Shown: positions 1 through 10,713, numbered from the stretch's first letter. The stretch is DNA of 64,000 bases from Acetobacter ghanensis (GCF_001499675.1 NZ_LN609302.1:342896-406895), one strand, 5' to 3'. Program-made: numbers and translations. The notes: generated from the letters alone by a model not told the origin.

Positions 1-2511
1 CTGCGCCCAGAACAGCCTATCCTCAAACCGGGGAATACCGACTGTGTCGGGCAGAATAACCAGCCGGGCCTGCAACCCCTTGGAGCCATGCGCCGTCATA
101 ACCCTGACCGCGTTACCCCCTGCTTCGGCCTCACGCTTGACGGTTTCCTCCGAATGGCGGAGCCAGTGCAGGAACCCCTGCAAGGAGGGCGGGTGCTGCT
201 CCTGATACCGCAGGGCGGCGGACAGCAGTTCGTCCATAGGTTCTGCTGCTTCCGGCCCCAGCCGCGCCAGCAGGCGTGCACGCCCCCCGTGCTGGCCAAG
301 GGCTGCGCACAGCAGTTCATACGGGGTCAGATAATCCACCCGGCCAAACAGGGCGTTGAGCATCTGCCACGCCTGTGCCCACTCCGCCCGCTGCGCATGG
401 CGCTCCCGTAATGTGGACCATAACGGCGCACCGGGTGTACGCCCCACGGCCAGCGCCATCAGACTATCATCCGACAATCCACCCAGAGGGGAAGTCAGCA
501 CGCAGGCCAGTGTAAGATCATCCTGCGGCAGCAGCAGAGCGGCGCACAGGGCCATCAGGTCCTGCACCACAAGCTGGTCCGCAAGCCCGGTACGCACCAG
601 CGTTGCCACTGGAATGTTGTGCCCTTTGAGCGCGCGGACCAGCAACGGGACAAAAGAGGACCGGCGCGGCACCAGCACCAACACGTCTGCCGGGGTCAGG
701 GCTTTCTGCCCCGGTGCGGGGGGAGCAGCCAACTCGCGCGCAATGGCGCTGGCCAGCGCATCGGCCAGCTTCTGCCGTGGGCTTTGCCGGGTGGCGTTTA
801 CGCCAGCTGGCTCCCACGGGCTTATGCTGTCCTCCGCCCCTTCCACCTCGGCCAACGGCCATAACTCCACACGCCCACCCTGGCCGGGGCGGGCCGTAAT
901 ATGGCGCATGGCGCGGCCCTGCTCCTCCGCCACGCCACGTGCGGCCTGCGGGTCGGCAAAAACCGCATCAACCAGTTGCAACACAGGCGCTGTGGAACGG
1001 AAGGACACCGTCAACTCCGGCTCCCGCCACGGCATGCCCGCAGCCTGCGCCCGCTGTTTGAAGCGCGCCCGCCAGCCCCGGAATTCTTCAGGGTCAGCAC
1101 CCTGAAAACCGTAGATGGACTGCTTATAGTCCCCCACCGCAAAAACGGTGCGCGGCCCTTCCTCCTGCGTGCGTGCGCCTTCACCCGCAAAAAATTCTTC
1201 TGTCAGGTCACCCGCAATACGCCACTGTTCGGGGGATGTGTCCTGCACCTCATCCAGCAGAAGGTGGTCTATACCACCATCCAGCTTGTACATGACCCAT
1301 GCGGCCCCCGGCTCCCGCAGGAGGGAGAGGGTGCGGTGGATCAGGTCATCATATTCCATTTGCCCCTGCATGGCCTTGCGCTGGTCAAACAGGTTGGCCA
1401 CGGGGGCGGCCATTTTCAGCAACGCAACGCCCAGACGGGCCAGTTGCCGGGCGTTCAGGCCTTCTTCCACCGCCAGAATACGCTCGGCTTCTTTTTGCAG
1501 CGCCTCGGCCAGATCTGTATATTTTTCCGCCTGCTTGGCGGAAAGCAGGCCCCGGCTGCGCAACTTGCCATCTTTGGTCAGCAGGCCATTGCGCCACACA
1601 TCCCATTGCGCAGCTCTTGCAGCAGGGGGCTGGGCCAGCCAGTCCAGCAGGGTATGCACGTTGGCCTTCACTGTGGCGGAACCTTCTTCCGCCAGTAAAC
1701 GCAGGCCATCCCGCAACACGGCCTCGCCCTCAAACCCGGTGCAGGCAGCTTGCAGAACATCCTCATCCGTCTGCTGCAAAGCCGTTGGGGGTAACTTAAG
1801 CACCCGGCACAGCAACGCCTGCGCCTGTTCGGGCTGGGCACTTACAAGCTCGCGCGCGGCTTGTGCCCGGCCATCCCGCCGGAGTGTGCCCGCCAGCGCC
1901 ACAAAATCTCCCAGCCCGATCTGCCCGGCCAGCGGGGCGACCGTCGCGGGGGCCTGACCGGCCAGCACCATTTCCACACAGCTTTGCAGGGCCAGTGCTG
2001 CGTCTGTTTCCTCCATGACCGTAAAATGCGGGTTCATGGAGGCCTCAAGCGGAAAGCGGCGTAAAAGCGACTGGCAAAAGGCGTGAATAGTGCCAATGCG
2101 CATACCGCCGGGCAGGTCCAGCACCTCGGCAAACAGGGCGCGTGCTTTGCGCCTTGTCTGCTCCGTGCGGGGAACGGACAGGGCTTCCAGCTCTGCATCA
2201 AGCCGCTCATCCGGCAATGTAACCCAACGACCAAGGCGGTTTTGCAGGCGAATGGCCATTTCCGCTGCTGCGGCCTTGGTAAAGGTCAGGCATAGAATAC
2301 GTGCAGGTTCACTGCCCGGCACAATGGAACCATCGACCTCCACCCTTGGCAGCATAAGCCGGAGCAGCCGGTCAATCAGCAGTTTGGTTTTACCACTCCC
2401 AGCGGACGCCGAAACAAAGACGGACGCCGTGGGGTCGGACGCCATGGCCTGTTGCTGGTTAGCCTGCGTAATGGCGGTATGCAACGCGCCCTGAGCCGTG
2501 CTGGTGGTCAT
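1..2511 (-). CDS. addA: AddA, double-strand break repair helicase (3' end beyond the window)
   Basis: UvrD/Rep-like helicase subunit of the AddAB helicase-nuclease, which resects double-strand breaks for RecA-dependent repair. The frame is open from the ATG at 2511 to the left edge, giving 837 codons. Visible motifs are Walker A ASAGSGKT at residues 35-42, helicase motif II LLLDEVQDTSPEQ near 415-425, motif III AVGDYKQSIYGFQGADP near 455, and VMTAHGSKGLQ near 800. The C-terminal nuclease domain would lie outside the window. The start overlaps the addB stop by ATGA, so the two genes are translationally coupled. Confidence 0.93.
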   Translation of the reverse strand, partial: MTTSTAQGALHTAITQANQQQAMASDPTASVFVSASAGSGKTKLLIDRLLRLMLPRVEVDGSIVPGSEPARILCLTFTKAAAAEMAIRLQNRLGRWVTLPDERLDAELEALSVPRTEQTRRKARALFAEVLDLPGGMRIGTIHAFCQSLLRRFPLEASMNPHFTVMEETDAALALQSCVEMVLAGQAPATVAPLAGQIGLGDFVALAGTLRRDGRAQAARELVSAQPEQAQALLCRVLKLPPTALQQTDEDVLQAACTGFEGEAVLRDGLRLLAEEGSATVKANVHTLLDWLAQPPAARAAQWDVWRNGLLTKDGKLRSRGLLSAKQAEKYTDLAEALQKEAERILAVEEGLNARQLARLGVALLKMAAPVANLFDQRKAMQGQMEYDDLIHRTLSLLREPGAAWVMYKLDGGIDHLLLDEVQDTSPEQWRIAGDLTEEFFAGEGARTQEEGPRTVFAVGDYKQSIYGFQGADPEEFRGWRARFKQRAQAAGMPWREPELTVSFRSTAPVLQLVDAVFADPQAARGVAEEQGRAMRHITARPGQGGRVELWPLAEVEGAEDSISPWEPAGVNATRQSPRQKLADALASAIARELAAPPAPGQKALTPADVLVLVPRRSSFVPLLVRALKGHNIPVATLVRTGLADQLVVQDLMALCAALLLPQDDLTLACVLTSPLGGLSDDSLMALAVGRTPGAPLWSTLRERHAQRAEWAQAWQMLNALFGRVDYLTPYELLCAALGQHGGRARLLARLGPEAAEPMDELLSAALRYQEQHPPSLQGFLHWLRHSEETVKREAEAGGNAVRVMTAHGSKGLQARLVILPDTVGIPRFEDRLFWAQ

Positions 2512-5500
2512 GCATCCGTCTCCATGCGCCCTGTGTTCCACTCCGGCACACGGGCCAGACGGGCGTAATCCGCAAAGCGAGGCTCCTGCCCCGGATGAGG
2601 GTGGGAGAGGTAAGGCTGTGCAGGGTTGTCATACGCAGCAATACGAACCAGCAGGCTTTGCCATGTGTGTTCGGCCAGATCGGTCAGGTCGGGATAGTCC
2701 TTGGAGGCCACGGCCACTTCCTCCCCCGGCTCCGCGCCACCCGTCAAACGCCAGTAAATAAGGCCGCCAATTTCCGCCACACCGGGGGCTGCGGCAAACC
2801 CGCCACGCAGCAGCATGGCGGCCTCCAGCGGCAACTGCGGGCTCCAGCCGGACAGCACATCCCGCATGGAAGGCAGCATTCCTGTTTTGTAATCCTGCAC
2901 AATCACGCGGCCCTGCGCGCCAAGCTCCACCCGGTCTGCCCGACCAACCAGCCGGAAAGGACCGCCCGGTGCATCTGGCACCACAACAGCCCCTGCAATT
3001 TCGGTCAGAATGGCTTGCGGCACGCCGTGGGTAGCACGCCGTTTTTCTTCTGCCTGTGCAACCCAGCCTGCTATGCGCTCCAGCCGGGGCGCCCACCATG
3101 CTTGCAGAGCGGGGCGCAAGGCCTGTTCGGCAAGGCAGGCTTTGAACATATCCGCCAGTTTGCGTTCCGCATCGGCTGGCCACGACACACCATAGGTTTT
3201 GACCCACCGTTCCAGCGCGTCATGCACGATCATGCCGTAATCGGAGGCATCCGCCCCTCCTCCAGCTCCGGCATAGGGTCAAGTTTCAGAATATGACGCG
3301 CATAAATGGCGTAGGGGTCGCGCATCCATGTTTCTATTTCCGTAACGCTCAGGCGGCGCGGGCGCAGGGAAACATCTGGCGTGGGGCGCGGCGGAGCCAC
3401 CGGCATGGCAGGGCCATCCGGCTGGTCCAGTTGCGCCAGCCAAGACAGAACCGGATGTTCGGGCACGCTCCCCCCCAACCCGCCAGAAAGGCGTCCAGCC
3501 GGGTCAGCCAGCGGGCTGGCACCACGGGTGCTCCCTCCCGCCTGCGAGCGGAAGACAGAACCACATGGTCCGCCGAGGCCGCCATGGCAAAAAAGTCATG
3601 CGCGGCTTGCCCCACGGCCTGTTCAGGCGGGGGGAGGCCTACCCGCTTGCGCATGGGGCGGCTCATCCACGGTCCCGCATCGGGCGCGGGGGGCCACACC
3701 CCTTCGGACAGGCCACCCAGAATTACAGTTTCCGCCGTTTGCAGGCGGGCTTCGAACAAGCCCCAGATCAGCACGCGTGGGTGCAGGGCCTGCGGGTTGT
3801 TGCCCCTGCGCGTTGCCACACGTTCCTGCGCCAGTACGGCAGTCAGCAACCCGTCCAGCACGGCGGGAGGCTGGGGCGGCAACACATCTGTTGCCAGCAT
3901 AAGTTCGCTCAGGCGGGACGCCAGCAAACTGCCATCTTCCCCTTTCCATAACCGGGTGGCGGCGTCATCCTCATCCGTGCGGGCAAGGCGCTCCACGGTT
4001 GCCACAAGGGCCGCCAGCAGGTCGGGCACCGCCGCCTGATGCCGTGTGCCCGCAACCCCGGCCTGCACGGCTCCTTCTGCCTCGTCCCACCCCAGAACAG
4101 GCTCCAGACAATGGGCCAGCCGTTCCATAAAGGCTGGCAAGGGTTCGGGGCCAAAGGGGCGGTCTGCGGTTTCCCCTTCCGTTATGCGTTGCCGGTCTTT
4201 TTCCCTCCGGGGTTCAAGCCTGTCCCTTACGGCGGCGCACAGCCCGGCAAAACCGGGCACGGGGGACGGGCCACGCAGCACGGCACGCTCAAGCAGGCGG
4301 GCTGTGGCACGGCACACACCGGGGGCGAGACCACAGGCCACCAATGGATGTTTGAGGACAGAAAGCAGGGCCACCGGCGTAAACCGGCTATCCACCGCCT
4401 GCGCCACCAGCCTGAGCAGAACAGCCACCGGCGTATCCGCCAGCGTGGCCCCTGCACTGTCATCCGCCAGAATACCCCAACGCTCCAGCTCTGTGGCAAC
4501 GCGGGCAGCCAGCCCGCGGTCTGGAGTCACCAACGCAACCCTGTGGCCGGGCTGCTCAATAGCGTCCCGCATAATCATGCTGATGGCCACGGCTTCTTCC
4601 TGCTGGTCAGCGGCCTCAAACCGGCTGACATGCGCCAGTTCCACCGGTCCGGGTTTTGACCAGTCATCCAATGCCGCGGCAGGCAGCATAATACGGGACA
4701 GCACCGCCGCACGCGCGGGCTCGCCGCCCGGCGCATTCCATACCTGCACGTCTTCACGCCGGGTTTCTAACGCGGCCAGCAGGTGGCTCATACCGGCCTG
4801 CGGGTGGCTATCTGGCAAGGTGGCAAACACATCCTCGGGCATGAGCGTATCCAGCCCCGGCAGAATGACCTTACCCTCTGGGCAGGACAGAATAGCCTGC
4901 AGCGCTTCTGCCGTGGGCGCCATGGCATGGGTAAAACCGGCAGCCCATAACCGGGCCGTCTGCCCCTGTTCCCCCATAGTCCGCCACAACCGCGCCTGAG
5001 AGGCCAGCAACGCAACCTGCCGGGCCACGGGGTTGATCAGCCCCTGACTTTGCAGCCATGCGGGCCATGCCGCCGTCACGATTTCCAGAAACTTAAGAAT
5101 AATCTGCCAGTGTTCGGCAAAACTCTCCTGCACCGCATCTGGCAGGCGCTCAAGCAGGTTCACCCCGGCCCACTCGGCCTCGTCCATCAACTCCGCCAAT
5201 GCGCGGGCCAAAGGCCATGCCTGATCCAGCGTGGGGCGGGTGCCAAAGGCACCATCGGCCTGCAAAATAAGCCGGGTTAACACGGCCAGCCGGGTCATAC
5301 CGGTTACGGCTGGTGGCAAGGCAAGAGCATCCGCTCCACCACAGACGGACAGCCCCAGTTCGGTTTCATCCAGCGCACCAATGGGCATAATGCGGGGCAG
5401 CAACATACTGCGCCCGTCCATGCGCCGTAAAAAGGCCTCCGTTAACGCACGGGCGGCCCGGCGGCCGGGCAGAATAATTGTGCCTTCCCCCATGGCTTCC

Positions 5501-5583
5501 GGGTCATGCCCCGATGCCTCTATCCACCGCCCGGCCAACTGGTCGAGAAACGGCAGATGCGCGGGAATGGTGGCGACCTTCAT
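2508..5583 (-). pseudogene. addB: AddB, double-strand break repair nuclease subunit, split by two frameshifts
   Basis: AddB partners AddA in processing broken DNA ends. The reading passes through three frames. The first part runs from the ATG at 5583 (MKVATIPAHLPF) to about 3476, the second from there to about 3255, and the third to the stop at 2508. The first break is at a 7-base G run (3470-3476) and the second at a 4-base G run (3254-3257). Adding one G at each restores a continuous protein of about 1025 aa, normal for the family. The third part keeps the RecB-type nuclease signature GRADR...VQDYKTG. The start overlaps the tsaE stop by ATGA; other upstream starts would lie inside tsaE. It is either a real pseudogene or base under-calling. 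Confidence 0.85.
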
Positions 5584-6038
5584 GCCCCGTTCTCCGGGCC
5601 TGCGCCGCATGATGTTGGCAAACGCCCCGGCCACCCAACAAGAGTTGCAGTCCGGCTGCCATCCTCCGCAACGTCCAGTGTAAGGTGCAGGGCATGGGGG
5701 GGCATCATATCCTCCAGCCGTTCGGGCCATTCGACCAGCATGATGCCCTCGCACGCATCATCCCACCCCAGTTCATCCAGCTCATCCGGGCTGCTCAGGC
5801 GCCACAGGTCAAAATGATAAACCGTGGCCACGGGCGCATCATACGCTTGCACCAGCGTATAGGTCGGGCTTGGCACTTCCAGCGCCGGGTCTGCACAAAC
5901 ACTCCGCAAAAAGGCGCGTGCAAACACGCTTTTGCCTGCCCCCAAGGGGCCAGACAGCAAAATGGCATCTCCGGGTTGCACAAGACCTGCAAGAGTTCTG
6001 GCCAGTTGTGCCGTATCGGCTTCGGTTTTGAGCAACAT
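5580..6038 (-). CDS. tsaE: tRNA threonylcarbamoyladenosine biosynthesis ATPase TsaE
   Basis: Small P-loop ATPase that works with TsaB and TsaD to make the t6A37 modification in ANN-decoding tRNAs. The protein has 152 aa. Walker A is GPLGAGKS at residues 30-37, followed by PSPTYTLVQAYD and the HFDLWRLSSPDELDELGW stretch typical of the family. It is the first gene of tsaE-addB-addA, with a 4-bp overlap into addB. It is divergent from the CtrA-like gene across an AT-rich spacer. Confidence 0.93.
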   Translation of the reverse strand: MLLKTEADTAQLARTLAGLVQPGDAILLSGPLGAGKSVFARAFLRSVCADPALEVPSPTYTLVQAYDAPVATVYHFDLWRLSSPDELDELGWDDACEGIMLVEWPERLEDMMPPHALHLTLDVAEDGSRTATLVGWPGRLPTSCGAGPENGA

Positions 6039-6472
6039 GACCGCTTTCTACTCCTGCTCCCTCATGGACAACCCTTTATGCCCAAAGTCCAAGATTGTCC
6101 TTTTTCATATCAGGCTGGAAGCGAAAAGGGTGAAGCAGTGAATTTGTAAATTTTTTACAAACATGAGATTTGTTAGGAAATACTAAAACCCAATGCAAAT
6201 AACAAACCAAAATACCGGAAAAATTACTTAACATTTGTGTGTTTTATATGCCATTTTCATGGAACTCCATGTATATTCGGAGCGTGCACGTAAAAATCCA
6301 TTTTGAATGTATCTTTTTAGTTATGATTTAAGTGCATATCTGCCATTAGTAATATAATAAAAATATTATGAATTTGTGTTTATTTTTTCTAAAAAACACG
6401 TAAAGGTATATCCACACGAACACAATACAACCACAAGGTGTATAGCCTTCCTGCTGCTACGTGAGGCCCGTC
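6039..6472. other. AT-rich intergenic region between tsaE and the CtrA-like gene
   Basis: This 434-bp spacer is strikingly AT-rich compared with its neighbours and must hold the promoters of the two divergent genes. It contains an AT palindrome TTTGTAA(5 nt)TTACAAA at 6143-6161 and a single TTAACAT half-site at about 6229. I looked for a full CtrA box (TTAA-N7-TTAA) and did not find one. No coding sequence or RNA gene was recognised. Confidence 0.5.
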
Positions 6473-7240
6473 ATGCGCATCCTGTTTGCCGAGGACAAGT
6501 TTACCTCCAGCCGCGTCATTCTTTCAGCCCTTAAAAAAGCTGGATTTGCCGCTGATCTGGCCCGGTCCGGCCAGAATGCCATAGAATTACTGCGCAATTA
6601 TGACTACGGCCTAGCCATTATCACCATGACGTTGGCGGATATGGATGGGTACACCATTCTCAACACGCTCCGCACGCTCAAGGTCACCACACCGGTTATC
6701 ATGCTCTCCAGCGTGAATACACCAGACGCCAAAATCCGTGCCTTTACCCTTGGAGCAGATGACTATCTGGCCGAACCCTTTGAACCCGCCGAACTGATTG
6801 CCCGTGCACAGGCCATTTTGCGCCGCTCAAACGGTTATGCCCACCCGGTTGCACAGGTTGGCGCACTGACCTTGAACCTGAACAACCACACGGTGACGTA
6901 TGAGGGGCACCCCCTGCACCTGACTGGCAAGGAATTTGCTATTCTGGAACTGCTGGTCCTGCGCAAAGGCATTGCCCAAACCAAGGAGACATTCCTCAAC
7001 CACCTCTACGGTGGGCGGGATGAGCCGGACATCAAGATTATTGATGTGTTTATCTGCAAACTGCGTAAAAAACTCCAGACTGTTGGAGCCGAGGACCTGA
7101 TTTCCACCGTATGGGGCCGAGGTTACATCCTGCATGACCCGGATGCACAGCCACCTGTTCCGTCCTCTCTGGCAACCCTCTCCCAACTGGCCACAACGCC
7201 AGAGCGCGCGATGCGCCAGTTGCAGGCCGTAGGAGACTAA
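6473..7240 (+). CDS. CtrA-like response regulator with degenerate receiver domain
   Basis: OmpR/PhoB-type regulator of 255 aa from the ATG at 6473, which has GAGG six bases upstream; a GTG at 6461 is possible but adds residues unlike the family. The C-terminal winged helix is strongly CtrA-like (LTGKEFAILELL, FLNHLYGG, DVFICKLRKKL, TVWGRGYIL). The receiver lacks the chemistry of phosphorylation: the residue matching CtrA Asp51 is Thr51, the acidic-pair position 9 is Lys, and the conserved Lys of the KPF motif is Glu101. In Caulobacter, CtrA controls the cell cycle through Asp51 phosphorylation. This protein is inferred to be a phosphorylation-independent CtrA or a divergent paralogue. Confidence 0.88.
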   Translation: MRILFAEDKFTSSRVILSALKKAGFAADLARSGQNAIELLRNYDYGLAIITMTLADMDGYTILNTLRTLKVTTPVIMLSSVNTPDAKIRAFTLGADDYLAEPFEPAELIARAQAILRRSNGYAHPVAQVGALTLNLNNHTVTYEGHPLHLTGKEFAILELLVLRKGIAQTKETFLNHLYGGRDEPDIKIIDVFICKLRKKLQTVGAEDLISTVWGRGYILHDPDAQPPVPSSLATLSQLATTPERAMRQLQAVGD

Positions 7241-7260
7241 CGGACCTACTGCCTGCTCTC

Positions 7261-8095
7261 TTATACGGGCCGGGTCGCCGGGTGCCATGCGTGCGCGTGC
7301 CACAAAGGCCCCGCGCCCTGCCCCAGTTCCGGCGCCTGTAAAATGGCGTTGTACACGTAATGGCGTGACTGCCTGACTGCCTCTGGCAAAGTGAGGCCCT
7401 GTGCAAGGGTCGTGGCCAGAGCGCTTGCCAGTGTACAGCCCGTACCATGCGTATGCCGGGTTGCAATGCGTTGCCCCGCAAACTCCGTAAATCCTGTATG
7501 ATCCAGCAGAACATCCACCAGATGTTCCCCGGCCATATGCCCCCCCTTAAGCAGTACTGCGGCCCCCGTACGCTCACGTAGCCAGAGGGCCGCTGCCTTC
7601 ATATCCTCCACGGTATGGATGGATTGACCAGTCAGCTTTTCCGCCTCTGGCAAGTTAGGCGTGATGAGCGAGGCAAGAGGCAGAAGCGTTGTGCACAAGT
7701 AGGCCACAGCATCCTCGGCTAACAGGGCCGCCCCCCCTTGGCACCATAACCGGGTCCACAACAACCACCAGACCCGGCAGTTTCTGTTTAATTTCTGCTA
7801 TTTCTGCGGCAACTGTCCGTGTTTCCGCCACGCCGCCCAACATGCCGGTTTTAATGGCGTCCACACCAATATCGTCCACCACACAACGGATCTGATCTCG
7901 AATAAACGGAAGGGGCACAGGCAGAATGCCATGCACGCCGCATGTGTTCTGCGCTGTTAAGGCCGTTATGGCCGTCATGGCGTAACCACCCAGAGCGGTA
8001 ATGGCTTTAATATCCGCCTGAATACCCGCCCCACCACCAGAGTCGCTCCCTGCAATGGACAGAACTCTGGGGCGTGAAGGGGCGGCAACGTCCAT
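7261..8095 (-). pseudogene. thiD: Hydroxymethylpyrimidine/phosphomethylpyrimidine kinase ThiD, frameshifted
   Basis: ThiD phosphorylates HMP and HMP-P in thiamine synthesis. The N-terminal part (from 8095: LSIAGSDSGGGAGIQADIK) is in one frame up to VVVDPVMV. The rest (GGAALLAEDAV, LKGGHMAGE, HTHGTGCTLASA) is in another, ending at 7261. The break is at or beside a 7-base G run (7731-7737). Removing one base or adding two restores about 277 aa, the usual length. All substrate and ATP-site motifs are present across the two halves, so a sequencing error or a very recent mutation is likely. It lies downstream of glmM and converges on the CtrA-like gene. Confidence 0.85.
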
Positions 8096-8113
8096 ATCGG
8101 CTTTCTCTTTTAT

Positions 8114-9463
8114 TCAGGCAGGCAGGGCCACTTTTTCCAGCACAGCGCACATCTGGCTCACGGCTTCGTCCACCAATGCGGCATCTTCCGCTTCAGCCAT
8201 AACGCGTACCAGCGGTTCCGTTCCGCTACGCCGCAACAACAGGCGGCCATGCCCGGCCAGCTTGCGCTCTACCTCGTGCTGGCGCTGGCGCACTTCATCC
8301 GTATCCAGCGGGCAGGCCCCTGCATAGCGGACGTTGCGCAACTTCTGCGGAAAAGGCTGGAACAGGCGACATACCTCGCTAGCAGGCCGTCCGGCCTCTA
8401 CCAGCACGGCCAGAATCTGCAAGGCGGCAATCAGCCCGTCACCAGTCGTGGCGAAGTCCGTCAACACCATATGGCCGGACTGCTCGCCCCCCACATTAAC
8501 GCCCCGCTCCAGCATCCGTTCAACCACGTGCCGGTCCCCGACTGCCGTGCGCTCCAGCCCAACACCCATGCTTTCCAAAAACCGTTCAAGGCCCATGTTG
8601 GACATAACCGTAGCCACCACGGCATTGCCCACCAGACGGCCTTCCGCAGCCCATGACCGGGCAATAAGAGCCAGAATCTGGTCACCATCAATCAAGCGGC
8701 CAGTTTCATCCGCTATCAGCACCCGGTCTGCATCACCATCCAGTGCAATGCCAATGTCCGCACCATGCTGCACAACGGCCTTGCACAGCGCCTCCGGGTG
8801 GGTGGAGCCACATTGTTCGTTAATATTCACGCCGTTGGGGTCACACCCAATGCGAATAACCTCCGCCCCCAGCTCCCACAACGCGGTAGGCGCAACCCGG
8901 TAGGCCGAGCCATTGGCGCAGTCGATGACGATCTTCATACCATCCAGCCGCAGCTTGCGGGGGAAGGACGATTTAGCACTTTCAATATACCGACCGGCTG
9001 CATCATTCAGGCGCGAGGCACGGCCAATCTGGGCCGGGTCTGCCATATCCGCATGCAGATCGGTTACCATCAGGTTTTCAATCGTGCGCTCATCCTGATC
9101 GGAAAGTTTAAAACCATCAGGGCCGAACAGCTTGATCCCGTTATCCCCAAACGGGTTATGGGAGGCGGAGATCATGACCCCCAGATCGGCCCGCAGGGAG
9201 CGGGTAAGCAAGGCAATGGCTGGGGTGGGCAGAGGCCCCACAAGTGTGACATCCATACCGGCGGACAGAAAGCCGGAAACCAGCGCGCTTTCGATCATAT
9301 AGCCGGACAATCTGGTATCCTTGCCCAGCAGCACGCAGTGCCGGTGGTCCCCCCGCCGGAAGTGCAGACCAGCCGCCTGCCCCAGCTTCTGAGCAATTTC
9401 CACCGTCATGGGGGTAATATTGGCCGTGCCCCGAATACCGTCTGTTCCGAAAAATCGCTTCAT
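8114..9463 (-). CDS. glmM: Phosphoglucosamine mutase GlmM
   Basis: Interconverts glucosamine-6-phosphate and glucosamine-1-phosphate on the way to UDP-GlcNAc for peptidoglycan and LPS. The protein is 449 aa starting at [12 protein letters not shown] (9463), the canonical N-terminus; an in-frame ATG three codons earlier (9472) is possible. The phosphoserine loop [14 protein letters not shown] has the catalytic Ser at about residue 101. The metal loop DGDADR and the C-terminal phosphate-binding [15 protein letters not shown] are intact. It follows folP in the ftsH-folP-glmM order common in bacteria. Confidence 0.96.
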   Translation of the reverse strand: MKRFFGTDGIRGTANITPMTVEIAQKLGQAAGLHFRRGDHRHCVLLGKDTRLSGYMIESALVSGFLSAGMDVTLVGPLPTPAIALLTRSLRADLGVMISASHNPFGDNGIKLFGPDGFKLSDQDERTIENLMVTDLHADMADPAQIGRASRLNDAAGRYIESAKSSFPRKLRLDGMKIVIDCANGSAYRVAPTALWELGAEVIRIGCDPNGVNINEQCGSTHPEALCKAVVQHGADIGIALDGDADRVLIADETGRLIDGDQILALIARSWAAEGRLVGNAVVATVMSNMGLERFLESMGVGLERTAVGDRHVVERMLERGVNVGGEQSGHMVLTDFATTGDGLIAALQILAVLVEAGRPASEVCRLFQPFPQKLRNVRYAGACPLDTDEVRQRQHEVERKLAGHGRLLLRRSGTEPLVRVMAEAEDAALVDEAVSQMCAVLEKVALPA

Positions 9464-9620
9464 AATACTCATTCCATTCCGCAGTCGGCAATGGACCTGA
9501 ATACTCTGGCCGTTGCTGGCGGAAACTCCTGATCCTGTCCTGCCCATCTTTCCTAAAACGGTTTCCTGTTGGAAGAAACCATGTTCGGACGACAAAAAAT
9601 ATTTTTAACTTACAGTGTGT

Positions 9621-10652
9621 TCAAGCGCCATACACGCCCTGCCACACCCGCACCCCCTGCGCCATGGCAGCCACATTATGCACCCGCAAAAGTGGGTTCC
9701 CAAATGGCAGGGCCGCCAGAGACGCCGCAACCGTACCGCTGTCACGTTGCGCGGGATCCGTAACGCCCGTTAATGCGCCAATCATCCGCTTGCGCGAAAG
9801 GGCGCAGACCACACGGCACCCCAGATTGGCCAGCAGGAGAATACGGCGTAGCAGAGCGGTGTTCTGCTCGTTGGTTTTTGCAAACCCAAAGCCCGGATCA
9901 ACCATCAACCGGCCACGGGCAATACCGGCGGCAACCGCGGCATCCACCCTCTGCCCCAGTTCACGCACCACGTCACAGGCGACATCGGTATAATGGGTGT
10001 GCTCCTGCATGGTCTGGGGCGTGCCACGCATATGCATCAGCACAACGCCACAATCTTTATCCGCCAGCAGAGGCAGGGCATCCGGGTCATGCTCCAGTGC
10101 TGAGACATCGTTAATCACACGGACTCCTGCGGCCAGCGCCCGCTCCATGACCAGACTATTCCGCGTATCCACCGAAAGCGGCACATCCGGCAGGGTGTGG
10201 CGCAACCCTTCCAGCACCGGGGCAACCCGCTCCCACTCCTGCTGAGGCGAGATAACCTGAGCACCCGGCCGCGTGCTCTCGCCCCCTATGTCCAGCATAC
10301 CGGCGCCATCATGCACCATCTGCCTGCCAGCGTGCACGGCGTTTTCCGCCTGCAAATGCTGCCCTGCACAGCTAAAACTATCCGGCGTTGTATTGAGAAT
10401 ACCCATAACCAACGGGCCAGAAGGCAGCCCCGCATCCGACACGGGAGAAACGAGGCGCTGCACCACCGGGAGCCACGTATTGGGCACGGCGCCAACTGGC
10501 ATGGGGCCAGAAACCTTGTCCCCATCAATCAGCAGCACAGTTGTAAACGCTGCGGTACTGTTCTGAAGCGGCAACGCCACCCCTTGCTGTATGGCGGCCT
10601 GCGCCATCTGCCCGAACAGTAGCCCCATAGGTTCAACCAGCCTGCGCCACAT
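9621..10652 (-). CDS. folP: Dihydropteroate synthase FolP
   Basis: Condenses p-aminobenzoate with the pterin pyrophosphate to give dihydropteroate, a folate precursor and the sulfonamide target. The TIM-barrel signatures are GPLVMGILNTTPDSFS near residue 79, MLDIGGESTRPGAQ, SVDTRN, VINDVSA, MHMRGTP, DPGFGFAKT and LSRKRMIGALTG. At 343 aa it is longer than the usual 270-290 because about 78 residues precede the barrel. The extension holds no domain I recognise. It lies between ftsH and glmM and is separated from ftsH by a terminator, so it probably has its own promoter. Confidence 0.93.
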   Translation of the reverse strand: MWRRLVEPMGLLFGQMAQAAIQQGVALPLQNSTAAFTTVLLIDGDKVSGPMPVGAVPNTWLPVVQRLVSPVSDAGLPSGPLVMGILNTTPDSFSCAGQHLQAENAVHAGRQMVHDGAGMLDIGGESTRPGAQVISPQQEWERVAPVLEGLRHTLPDVPLSVDTRNSLVMERALAAGVRVINDVSALEHDPDALPLLADKDCGVVLMHMRGTPQTMQEHTHYTDVACDVVRELGQRVDAAVAAGIARGRLMVDPGFGFAKTNEQNTALLRRILLLANLGCRVVCALSRKRMIGALTGVTDPAQRDSGTVAASLAALPFGNPLLRVHNVAAMAQGVRVWQGVYGA

Positions 10653-10685
10653 ACCTTTTGTCCTCTTTTATCGTCCCCAACATAC

Positions 10686-10713
10686 AAAAGAGGCGGCACT
10701 GGGTGCCGCCTCT
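10686..10713 (-). terminator. Rho-independent terminator downstream of ftsH
   Basis: An 11-bp perfect stem (AGAGGCGGCAC with GTGCCGCCTCT) and a 3-nt loop lie at 10689-10713. On the minus strand the stem is followed by TTTTG. It sits between the ftsH stop and the folP start. Confidence 0.75.

Noticed and set aside
356-1957. Several plus-strand frames opposite addA
   Set aside because: The minus frame is open throughout with AddA helicase motifs in order; the plus frames are Arg/Ser/Pro-rich shadows.
8096-8113. TPP riboswitch before thiD
   Set aside because: Only 18 bp separate glmM from thiD, and no THI-box consensus is visible in the surrounding sequence.
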